Assembly: GCA_028583405.1 (NCBI GenBank)
Contig: CM053260.1
Coordinates: forward strand, 12,918,660-12,982,659
DNA length: 64,000 bases
Source: Pogonophryne albipinna
Lineage: Eukaryota; Chordata; Actinopteri; Perciformes; Artedidraconidae
Direction: 5' to 3'
Part shown: positions 50,667-60,152 of the stretch, one piece after another
How the letters are laid out: each line of letters begins with the position of its first letter
Numbering within the stretch: position 1 is the stretch's first letter
The notes under the pieces: generated by a model
What the model saw: only the letters and a program-made list of their open reading frames with translations
Database searches by the model: none
What the model was told of the DNA's origin: nothing
Made by a program: the position numbers and the translations under genes

Positions 50667-50831
50667 ATGTTCGGAGAAACCTTAAAGAAATACATCAGTA
50701 AAGTGGAGCTTCTGTATGAAAGCAATGTAAAGATTTGTATTGGACAAATCGCCGAATTCTGGGGGTTTCAGCGGCCAACACCAGCAGTTAAAAAGAAGCA
50801 GCCAGAGATATTATCCCCATCGCCTCTCTGA
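50667..50831 (+). pseudogene. Short leader ORF (54 aa), element 3
   Basis: Third copy of the frame at 22,351, same length. Confidence 0.3.
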
Positions 50832-51917
50832 GCACGGCTCCAGCAGCAGCCGCGGGTGTGTGTGTAAATATTCCCCCGTGTTTGGGTGGCTGGGGCAGTG
50901 CAGCTGAGAGGGAGAAAGTCACAGCTTTTTGTCTATATCTTTAACTCACACCACCGCCGTCTCTATTAAAAACGAGATGATCTAAAAGCACTCGTTGTTT
51001 GTGACCGTCTTCTACATTGCTGGTAAGGCCGGGGCAGCGCAAGGTGCGTGCATCACCCGATGCGCCACAGCTCTCTACTTTGCTGGAGGAACATTCCCTA
51101 CAATTGCTGGAGGAACGTTCCCTACATTATTGCTGGAGGAGCTGATGCCGGTCTGGGGTGCATACATAAAATTATAGGCTAATTGATCACGGGTGGGCAG
51201 TGGCAAGCAAGTGTAGAACAAAACTGTGTTTCATCGTTGTGATGAACTCGATGGCGGGTGTGTAGGCTGGTCGTGTAGGACTACAGTTAACTGTGCTGTT
51301 GTTGGAGACAAAGGGTAGCGGAAAAAAGTCTATGTTCTCCTGGTCGGGGGTGCATAGCGCCACTATATAATAGAGTAATGGTGTCGCAAGAGGATAAGCT
51401 AGTTATCACTTTTGGACGGTCTTCAGGCACGATCTAGGACTTGTATACAAGGGTGGACGCGTGAGTCAAGGCGCTCCATCTATAATTCCCTACCCCCTCT
51501 GAAACCTCTTAATTCGGACTAAATTGAGCTGGATTAATTTTGCTGTCGCGCTGGTGTTTATTGCGAGTTCATGTTTTGTTTGTCTAATTGTTTGTATGGG
51601 CGGTCTATATTGGTTTGTCTACCTGCCGTCTTGTGTATGTTTTGTAACAACTAATAATGAATCAGTCCATAGCCAGGGTAAAATGAACTAAACTTTAGTC
51701 ATCTCACCAAAAGTAAATGACTTGAGAAAAACAAATAATATAAAGATGTAAAGCAAAAATTCTGGTAGTATAAATGTGCTGCAAAATGAAAATAAATAGC
51801 AAAAGAGTGTTTTTATGTCCTGCATCTGAGTGTGCAGGGGAAAATGTAAACAAGAAAGCACACTGTTCAGGGTGTGCGCTGCAGGTGTAAGAAGAAAATA
51901 AGATGATATTGCTTTAA

Positions 51918-53958
51918 CCTCTTAAGCCCGAGGGTCCCCCCAGTGGACCCCCCCCACAGTTTTTTTACGAGACTATGTCTCAGGGCTTCTTAACATTTAT
52001 GAAACTATTAATGTTCCATACCCTTTTAACGCTAAGAAACTCCGCTAACTGACAATGTGAACCATTTTTAGCTAAAAGAAACACAAGAGTAATACCAAGC
52101 CTTTGAATTAGCATGGAGCGAAAAAATGCTAACTAATGCTAACGGATTTTGCACAGCACTCACGGTAGAAATGCCCTTATTACTTATCGTAACTGCACAA
52201 ACAAGATATACGATTTAAAGCTGAGACTCCACAGATTCCAGACATATAATATCATCACTGTAGGACCCCGAATTGCGGAGCTATCAGCCAGAAAAGAGAA
52301 AGTAAACAACATCCGGTTTAAAAAATATTACAATAATTTCGTCTTACCTTTTTTGATTTGTGATCAAAAGTTGTGTTCACCGGAATAAAAACGCCGCTCA
52401 AGGTTAATCCAATGTCTTTGTGTCACGTAGAAATTTTGACTGATAATCCTTCATCATATTTATGGCAATATACTGGGTATTAAATGTTGCCGTCCAGACG
52501 TGCACTTTCAGATATGCTTTGTTCGCTTCTCTATTACGTCCGCTATGGTAATGTTTACGTTGATTTGGGAACTGCCCATCGATTCTATTGGTTCTGATGG
52601 TTAAGAAAAAGGTGTAAATCACACGAATCGACCAATGGGTTCCAGAGATATGGTCCTGCGTAAAGTATAAAGAATGCCAGCCAGTTTAAGTACTTTACGC
52701 AGGGGGCTTCATTTATTGTTTACTACGTAACAGCAGGCATTACAGCAGAACCCAGAACACACGGAGCACAGAGCGGACAGCAGATAACGGAATTGCAGTT
52801 TTATTGCTTATAGATTATCAGAACATTTCAAAGGGGACACAGCCACATTGGATATTAACCTATGGATTAACTACATCATCGTTTTTTATCGTTTTAATGC
52901 CATTGAAGACCAGTTTAGACCAGGCAAAGAGGAAGGTAAGCCATTAGCCTAGCGCATGCTAGTACCTAGCGCCACTTGTTTTGATGTACGTTTTTGTTGA
53001 TAACGTCGCAAGTTTGTATCTTTCAGTGTTGAGGTGGGCACCGTTAGATTCTGTGTCTTTACGATCATAAACGATGTGTTGGATGTGCAGCTAGGATAAG
53101 TAATAAGGGAGCTAGGATAAGTAATAAGGGAGCTAGGAGTGATTTTCGGTACAGTAATAGGTTAGCATTTTTCGCTCGGGGCTAATTCAGATGCTCACTG
53201 TTAGCATTGTGTTTTTTTTGAAAAAATAAATGAAAAAGATCAGTTAAATGAGTTTTTTCCCGTTATATGGATATAAAATATTCATAGTTTATTAAATAGT
53301 AAGGTTCCTTAGACGTTGTTTCCTGCAAATGACGCGATTTCGGTCCGTGGGGCCTATAAGTGCTATATAAATAAACTTGCCTTGCCTAAGAGGATAACAG
53401 AGTATGTTCTTATATTTTATTTTTATTTATTTATTTTTTCACAACAGTTGTATTTGGATGGAATGAATACCTATAGTGAAAATTCAAAGTAATAAAATGA
53501 TTTTTACAGTGAAAAAGTTCAAATGGAACTGATGGTTCCCAAATTACCCAGAGGTGAGTCCGCCTGGACTTTATTTTTCTAAATCTCTCTAAAAAGGTCA
53601 AATTTAACTTGTTTTGCATCAATCTTGATACAGGGTACTTATTATATGTTATAGTTTGGATTCCTAAAGCTTTTAGTCTACTAACCCATCATTCAAGGGA
53701 GGTTTTTACTATAAGTAATGGGGTTTTTTTAGGCGGACATTAGAATTTACATGTTTTTACTATGTTCCATCTGAATTTACTTTAAAATAAAAACATCTAT
53801 ATTGATTCTGACACTTCTACATCCAACTCACAGATGTAACCTTGCTTTGAGAGAAAAGATTATTAATTTACCCCTTTTAGAAGGGAAGATATAGTCTTTG
53901 TTGTATTAGTGGCATTTTCGAGCCTGAAACCTGAAAAACAGGCTCAGGGCTTAAGAGG
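51918..53958. mobile_element. piggyBac-like TTAA element, 2,041 bp
   Basis: The ends CCTCTTAAGCCC(C/T)GAG are inverted repeats and the element is flanked by TTAA (51,914-51,917 and 53,959-53,962). Elements 1 and 2 show the empty site (CTTTAAGAATACATTT at about 23,586 and 37,720), which confirms both boundaries. No transposase domain is recognisable. A stretch near 52,880-52,940 (MPLKTSLDQAKRK followed by a good donor GTAAGC) could be a captured or leftover 5' exon. Confidence 0.8.
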
Positions 53959-54989
53959 TTAAGAATACATTTTAAATTGTATTGCTGGTATGTTAAGATA
54001 TCTTTGTGACCTTGTATAAACCCTATGCCCCGTCCTGCGCCCCGAGACCCTCAGAGGCATCACTGCTGGTCGTAAAGACCTGCCTGAGGAGATCAGGGTT
54101 GCAAAAAGAAAAGAAAAAAATCTGTCTGCTCAATTAGGTCAATGTTGTATTATTTGTTTCATTTATTCTTAAACTATGTATTGTATGATAATAATGAATA
54201 AAAAAACGTAATGTTTTGAACACATTCCGAAACAAAGCAGATAAAACAGAACTAGACTCAGACATAATACTAATTATTATTGAAACCTTTTGCGCTGTTG
54301 CTGCAAAATGGAAACTTTGTTGATTATCTATTCCAACTGGCCACTGGAATCAGATCATTAATATAAGTTGAAGTTCAATTACAGTTTTAAATATAGTTTA
54401 ACATTCCTTATTAAACTGTTTCAAATTATTTCTAGTATCAACCAATTGGTCTATAGACATTACTACAATTCTAATAGTTGTTAAACTACTGACAGGTTTT
54501 CTGAAACCGAGCTTATGAACAACAGCGCAAAGGTCGCTGGTTAAGCCAGGATCACTATATTTGTTGAAGTTTTTATTGTGTGCATAATAAATGTGTTAAA
54601 TTCATTGAGCAATTTTTTTTTAAGAAGTATAATGTTGCAATCTCTTTAATATCAGTAATTGCAGTTCGAAGATAGATGTTGTTTTCCAAGGGCCTCTCCT
54701 TCGCAGGCCCACACCATAAATCATGAGACTTTCAAATCCTAACAGACAGAAATCAGTATCACTTTTTGTGGCAAGCCAAATCCATGTAAAGGTTCTACTC
54801 AAGCCCAATTAAAAAAATATATTGAACCCAGCTCAAGCTAAATGTCAAATGTATTTAATTAATGTACAAGTGTTTTGATTTATTTAAAATGTTCCAGTCT
54901 AGCTTCCTTCGGGTTTAGTCTAAGCAACAAATTGTTTCTCATAACATTCTCACTGCTGTCCCAAATGTTTTAAACCTTGGGCAGACAGG

Positions 54990-54990
<1 letters not shown>

Positions 54991-55034
<44 letters not shown>
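54991..55034. repeat. CA microsatellite in LTR element 3
   Basis: (CA)n run, shorter than in elements 1 and 2 and preceded by GCAGACAGGA. Confidence 0.95.
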
Positions 55035-55036
<2 letters not shown>

Positions 55037-55788
55037 TGGATGAGTATTCACCTTATCCGCATAGTCAATTGTTGCCTTCTTTAGAGTTATTGGTAATTCA
55101 AGATTAATTATTAAATTAACTGTGGTACATAAGATAAAATAAATAAAACTTTGACTTGATAATTTCGTTCACAACTTTGGACCTTGTCCTCTAATCTCTA
55201 CTAGAATAAGATACGTGTGCATGTTTGGGTGTTTTAACGCTCCCGTAATGTACCTAATCTTGTTGTCCTTTTCATTACAGAGCTGGGGAAATGGTGCATT
55301 GATTAGATTCTGATCCGTGCAAGTCCAATTTTGACTGACTTTAGTTCTAATGATAATGTTCATTTGACTTCAACCCATAAATAATTATTTAAATTAACTC
55401 AAAATTTCACATGATGATGGATTAGTGTTCCACATTTTTCCCATTAATTAGTTTGACAATTAGGCCAAAGGTAAAGAGAGACATTGATGACCTTGTGTCC
55501 CTTTTGTTAGTACGTGGTTCCATTTTGTCTATGGCCTTGGACGGCTTCACTAAAAGTTACCCAGTTCTGCCCTGCTACAGTCCGGCTGAATGCAGTCACA
55601 GAGATGCTATGGCTGCTCTACATGACATTTATGGTCTGATCCGAGAATGGACACCATTTCCTGCTCCCAGAGAGAAAGACACTCCTCAAACTGAACATTA
55701 CAGCCGTTGATACTGTCTCACATGGGTCTGCTCCCCCCACCGAGCCATGAACTGAAAGCTTGACTTCTGCTTTGAACACTTGGAAGCC

Positions 55789-56128
55789 TCAAAAGTTGCG
55801 TCAAAGGCTGCTTACCCTTTCTTTCTGGTGCTGGGGTCTGACCTTTGGGCACGATGTCTATGTAGAATGCGCCACACGGATCTGCACCGGATACATACAT
55901 ACAGACAACATAATAACCCCTGTCTGATATCTGGGCAGCCTGTAGTTGCAACAGGATAACGGGCTCGATGAATTGACCTTGGAGATGGACAATCTCCCTT
56001 TGATGTTTGTTTTGTCGTCCCATAGTGTATAACCCCAATCGGTGTGCGCGGTGGTCCATAAAACGAAAGTCTATCCCCCGGAGCAGTGAGTGGCAGTGTG
56101 ACTGTCGCTCTCGACATAGCATATGTAG
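55789..56128 (-). pseudogene. Unassigned coding-like fragment, possibly Ig V-set-like
   Basis: Unique to element 3. On the minus strand two overlapping frames (ATVTLPLTAPGDRLSFYG..., then ...LQLQAAQISDRGYY..C) have the look of an Ig-type domain ending, with a D-x-G-x-Y-like motif, followed by a possible donor (GGGTAAGC on the minus strand). The frames do not join without a shift. Homology is a guess from pattern only. Confidence 0.25.
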
Positions 56129-56428
56129 TAGGGGTGTAACGGTACACGTACCCGTACCGAAATTATTCGGTACGGGCCCTTCGGTTCGGTACACGTGTGT
56201 ACCGAAGTGTACCGAACGAATATAACGTTAAACTTAAACAATTGAGAACATGAACAACTTCTTGGAAGTAATCTCAGGTGCTGCGTCGCAGCATTCAGAG
56301 TAATTTCCTCACATTGGGCTCATCGCGTCATAGAGCGAGCAAGTCATTTAATTGGACGAGAGGCATACTATGAGAGCTGGTCACAGGGATGCGTTCAAAT
56401 TTAGTCAGTAATTTGAGGAACTGTCGAA

Positions 56429-56920
56429 ATGACGAACGCAGATAAAGTTGAGCTCGAAAATCCTCCAGCATCATTGAAGTCTCCGGTTTGCGAACATTTT
56501 GGTTTCGCAGTTACGTACAAGGATGACGGACAAAGACAGGTGGACCGAATCAAAGCTGTTTGTCGGCATTGTTCAACTACAATTGGTTACGTGGCTGGCA
56601 ATACATCAAACGTGCACACTCATTTGAAAAGGCATCACCCGAACGTGAATATCACCGGTACCAAAAGAAAAAAGACTGAAGTGCAAACCCAACTCCCACT
56701 AGCATTTAAGCCTCCACCACTCGCAAAAAGTTTAGACCAAGCCAAAGCTATTACAAACGCCAAATATCCTTATGTTGCCATGTTAGCAAAGCGCTACCTG
56801 GCTGTATCTGCTTCTACCTCTGTCCCTAGCGAGGGGGTGTTCTCCACAGCTGGAGACATTGTTAGTGCCAGCAGATCTGCCCTTTCGGCAAGCAATGTGG
56901 ACAAGTTCATTTTTCTTTAA
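56429..56920 (+). CDS. Internally deleted hAT transposase: BED zinc finger fused to hAT C-terminal motif (163 aa)
   Basis: A continuous 163-codon frame. Residues 21-70 form a BED-type zinc finger (C45, C48, H65 and H69/H70 in VCRHCSTTI...HTHLKRHHP). Residues about 112-163 match the hAT dimerisation region (LAVSASTSVPSEGVFSTAG...SRSALS). The catalytic RNase H-like core normally between them is missing, yet the frame is intact across the junction near residue 111. Such a protein could bind element ends and dimerise but could not transpose. Whether it is expressed is unknown; it may simply be a recent deletion derivative. Confidence 0.7.
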   Translation: MTNADKVELENPPASLKSPVCEHFGFAVTYKDDGQRQVDRIKAVCRHCSTTIGYVAGNTSNVHTHLKRHHPNVNITGTKRKKTEVQTQLPLAFKPPPLAKSLDQAKAITNAKYPYVAMLAKRYLAVSASTSVPSEGVFSTAGDIVSASRSALSASNVDKFIFL

Positions 56921-56972
56921 ATAAACATGAAAATACAATGACAAGCAAGTCCTAATGTCAAACTGGCTGCTT

Positions 56973-57241
56973 AGGTACTAGTACAGTACAAATACAGATT
57001 ATTTCAGTTCATCGAAATGCTGCACCTTATGTTTATTTTATTATATTTTGTATTTATTTGAGTGAATATTCACGGTTTAATAATAATTAAAAACCCAAAA
57101 CTAATAGTTTATGTTTTGTGAGTACTAGTACAGTAAAGTTCAAATACAGATTATTTCAGTTCATCGAAATGCTGCACCTTAATGTTTATTTTATTATATT
57201 TTGTATTTATTTGTGTGAATACATTATTCACAGTTTAATAA
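56973..57241 (+). repeat. Tandem duplication of about 130 bp in the hAT element
   Basis: Two direct copies (TACTAGTACAGTA... ATTATTTCAGTTCATCGAAATGC...) at about 56,973-57,105 and 57,121-57,241, just 3' of the hAT ORF. Confidence 0.8.
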
Positions 57242-57413
57242 TAAAAAAAAAATATATATATATATATATATTTTATGTTTTGTGATAATTGTTTCTGCTG
57301 TACCGAAAACGTACCGAACCGAACCGTGACCTAAAAACCGAGGTACGTACCGAACCGAAATGTTTGTGAACCGTTACACCCCTAATATGTAGGCGTCCGC
57401 CCACCCCAGTTTG

Positions 57414-57596
57414 GGGTCAAATGGACAGTGACGTATCTCCAACGAGGCGTTTTGGGGAGGTATTTTCTGTGTTAGAGTTTTACTCGCTACAGGGTGTACT
57501 TTGAGGGTTTTGACTCTGCACACCATTTACATGCATAAAAACCTTCATAACACACAAGGGGACGGGTAATAACCGGAAAAGCATGACATGGGACCT
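57414..57596. mobile_element. Truncated TTAA-target MITE in LTR element 3
   Basis: Right-hand portion of the MITE seen at 28,205 and 42,015, left part lost at the rearrangement junction; TTAA kept on the right. Confidence 0.65.
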
Positions 57597-57860
57597 TTAA
57601 TGTTTAATTATTTTAAAATAGATGTTTTTGCTATTATGCATCTGTGTTCATTATTGTGCTTTTGACAAAAGATAGTCCAAACATTGATGAGAGATGATTT
57701 TTCTAGTATGGTTGTCTATATCAATCATTGTGGTTGCATGTTTCGATCTTAATCTACTTTGTGATTTAATTGATGTACGGTGAGACCACACTCAAATCTG
57801 AAGGCGCCTATTGATTTAAGTATTGACCAAATTATTATTAGACTAATGTTTTAAGGTTAT

Positions 57861-58009
57861 CCATCCATCCATCCATCTTCTTCCGCTTATCCGTGGTCGG
57901 GTCGCGGGGGTAGCAGTTCCAGCAGAGAGCCCCAAACTTCCTTTTCCCTGGCGACATCAACCAGCTCTGACTGGGGGATCCCAAGGCGCTCCCAGGCCAG
58001 CGAAACAAG
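57861..58009 (-). mobile_element. Rex3/RTE-like LINE scrap
   Basis: About 150 bases starting with CCATCCATCCATCC, the reversed GGAT-type 3' tail of RTE-clade fish LINEs. It is flanked by a 13-base duplication GTTTTAAGGTTAT (57,848-57,860 and 58,010-58,022). Elements 1 and 2 have the uninterrupted site. Confidence 0.75.
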
Positions 58010-58046
58010 GTTTTAAGGTTATCATAAATGATAAAAAGAGTGAATC

Positions 58047-58446
58047 TGTCAAAGAATAATTCTTCCTTACTCCTAAGATATTTAACCTTTTCTGTGTGGG
58101 GACGTTTACGACCAACCCTGAGTCTGTTATCTCCCGTAAGGAATGTGCTAATGCAGTCCAGATGTCGGCGATATCTCCAGTGTTCCCAGTGTTTACACAC
58201 CATTCCCCAATATGTGGATTAACTCTCTGTAAACTAGTTAAAAGGTCTATTCGAGAGAGAGGGTGGGCTGAATTGATGTGGCAACCCACCCGGGCAGTCA
58301 GAACCTCTGGCTGCTCCGTGACTTGTGATGTGAATTTCTCCAGGCCAATACTTGTAAATAAACATCAGTGTTTGACATCAAAGCTCCAACTCTCCTCGTG
58401 TCTCTCTGAGTCCTGACTCTCCATTGCTGCAGAAGTTTCCCTTACA
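58047..58446 (+). repeat. 3' LTR of LTR element 3
   Basis: TGTCAAAG...CTTACA, followed by CCTTTGTTATTG. Confidence 0.85.
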
Positions 58447-58524
58447 CCTTTGTTATTGTATTCAGGATTGTGGGAAACGGTATTTTGATCTCTCTGTCTG
58501 TAGCCTACACACAAACTGAAAGAT

Positions 58525-59110
58525 TAACAATAAAGTTTATTTTTATTTATTTTTGTTTATTTGACAGGGACAGTGCACATTGATTAACATTTCTGTAAAT
58601 GCGCCAGAGTTAGCCAACAGGCTATTTTTCATCTGCAGTCCCTGGACAGATGTTGAAAGTCATCCTAAAAAATATATGTCACTTCCAATGACAGGTAAAC
58701 ACAATCAGTAAAACAACATTCAACATAGATGCTTATATTATGATCAAAGCATATATAAAAACATAAAAACAAAACAAAAATACATATTCAAAAAGCAGAC
58801 AGATAGCAACAGGTCAAGGCACATGTGTACAAACAGAGCCTTGTAAAGTGCAGATTGTGTCAGTGTTGACAGAGCTGATTTTCCACTAAGCATGTTTTTA
58901 AATCAGATTTGAATAAACTGCAGGTGTTTTGTTCTCTAATCGTTACTGGGATTGAGTTCCACTGATGTGCAGCTTTAAAAGAAAATGAAGATTGGCTGAA
59001 TGAACTCTTCCTTAATGGAACAACGCAATCTCCTCTTGTTGCAGCTCTTGTTGACCGAGTTACAGGTGTGCGGATGGTGATAAAATGTCTGAACGGAGGT
59101 GAGGTAAGTT
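58525..59110 (-). mobile_element. 5'-truncated LINE tail in S5
   Basis: As in the other S modules. Confidence 0.65.
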
Positions 59111-59223
59111 GACTTTGACTTGGACTTGACTTTCAAAGCTAAAATATATGTTTGTCTAATATTAACATCAAATATTTGAGTAAATGCGTGTTGTATTCTG
59201 TAACGTTCTTGTTGGTTGCAACT

Positions 59224-59295
59224 GGGGATGTAGCTCAGTAGTAGAGCGCATGCTTTGCATGTATGAGGCCCCGGGTTCAATCCCCGGCATCTCCA
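59224..59295 (+). tRNA. tRNA-Ala (UGC), copy 6 in S5, D-loop variant
   Basis: Same cloverleaf as the other copies, but the D loop reads AGTAGTA instead of AGTGGTA. This changes one of the two invariant loop guanines that contact the T loop and also alters the A box. TTTT terminator present. It may be a weakened or non-functional gene. Confidence 0.85.
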
Positions 59296-59439
59296 CTTGT
59301 TTTGAAGTGGTTCAATCCGATGGGATTTGGTTTGGGAACCGGTACAAGTCCCAAATGCAGAACAAATCATTATCACCACAGACCAGTGACAGTGATAACT
59401 ATGGAAACCTGTTTGCACCACAGGAAAAAAAATCCTGTC

Positions 59440-59991
59440 AATCAATATGTTGACTTAGCTATCTCAATATGTTGAGTTATTTATTTATTTTTTTATTGAA
59501 ATAATTATGTCAAATACAGAATAAGCACATAGACATCAATGTTCGTCATATAAGCGGTACAACTTCATATTAAGGTACACACATTCACCATCAACTGGTT
59601 CTTAATTAACATGCATATTAGCAGTATATTGGCTCTTTATTAGTCATTATAAAACACTTATTAATGCCTTATTCTACATGTAATCTGTGTGTGTTTCACC
59701 TGCATGTATGAGATCATTAAGTGCCTTGTAACTTCTTTTTTTATAATTTCACTCCGTTTGAATGTCAATGGACTGCAAATGAGTCAATAAAGGAGCATGG
59801 CTGCTCATTCCCTGGCTCTCAAAAGAGTTTGGCTGGCTGTTTAATCTATGTTCACACTGAGACAGTACAACAAATAGAGAGAACAGTACACCTATTGTGT
59901 AAGTATACATACAAGCAGGTCACACAGTATGATCACAAATACATAAACTCTGTTAAAAATCTGTTTTATTAAAAAGTACAGGCTGCATATA
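59440..59991. mobile_element. Long-inverted-repeat element in S5, left part
   Basis: Left arm and part of the interior, cut by Tc1 copy 3 at exactly the same TA as in S2. Confidence 0.65.
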
Positions 59992-60152
59992 CACTGAACA
60001 AAAATATAAATGCAACACTTTTGTTTTTGCTCCCATTTTTCATGAGATGAACTCAAAGATCTAAAACATTTCTATATACACAAAATAACCATTTCTCTCA
60101 AATATTGTTCACAAATCTGAAAAAATCTGTGATAGTGAGCACTTCTCCTTTG
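59992..60152 (+). mobile_element. Tc1-type transposon copy 3, left terminal fragment
   Basis: About 160 bases of the left inverted repeat, stopping after CTTCTCCTTTGC, where unrelated sequence (AGTGGCGGAGCCAGGAC...) begins. The rest of the element is not found later in the window. This marks the right edge of the array. Confidence 0.85.

Larger units (their letters stand above)
56129..57384 (+). mobile_element. hAT element with 8-bp target duplication, 1,256 bp
   Basis: The ends TAGGGGTGTAACGGT and ACCGTTACACCCCTA-like inverted repeats are flanked by ATATGTAG on both sides (56,121-56,128 and 57,385-57,392), the 8-base duplication typical of hAT. Several GTACCGAA motifs crowd both subterminal regions. 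The transposase gene is internally deleted. Confidence 0.9.
50000..58446 (+). mobile_element. Large non-coding LTR element, copy 3, rearranged (8,447 bp)
   Basis: 5' LTR 50,000-50,399 (first bases TATC instead of TGTC) and 3' LTR 58,047-58,446, with CCTTT on both sides (49,995-49,999 and 58,447-58,451). A 2-kb TTAA-target element is inserted at 51,918. The part corresponding to about 25,770-28,857 of element 1 is replaced by unrelated DNA (55,789-57,413) carrying a hAT element. A Rex3-like scrap sits just before the 3' LTR. Confidence 0.8.
18839..60152. repeat. Tandem array of S modules and large LTR elements, period about 14.1-14.2 kb
   Basis: Order: S1 (18,881-21,682), LTR element 1 (21,683-29,695), S2 (29,696-31,356), Tc1 copy 2, S3 (33,032-35,806), LTR element 2 (35,807-43,496), S4 with an L2-like insertion (43,497-49,999), LTR element 3 (50,000-58,446), S5 (58,447-59,991) and a truncated Tc1 copy 3 ending near 60,152. 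Start-to-start distances of the LTR elements are 14,124 and 14,193 bases. Homologous stretches are almost identical by eye, with diagnostic indels that group units 2 and 3 together. Confidence 0.85.
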
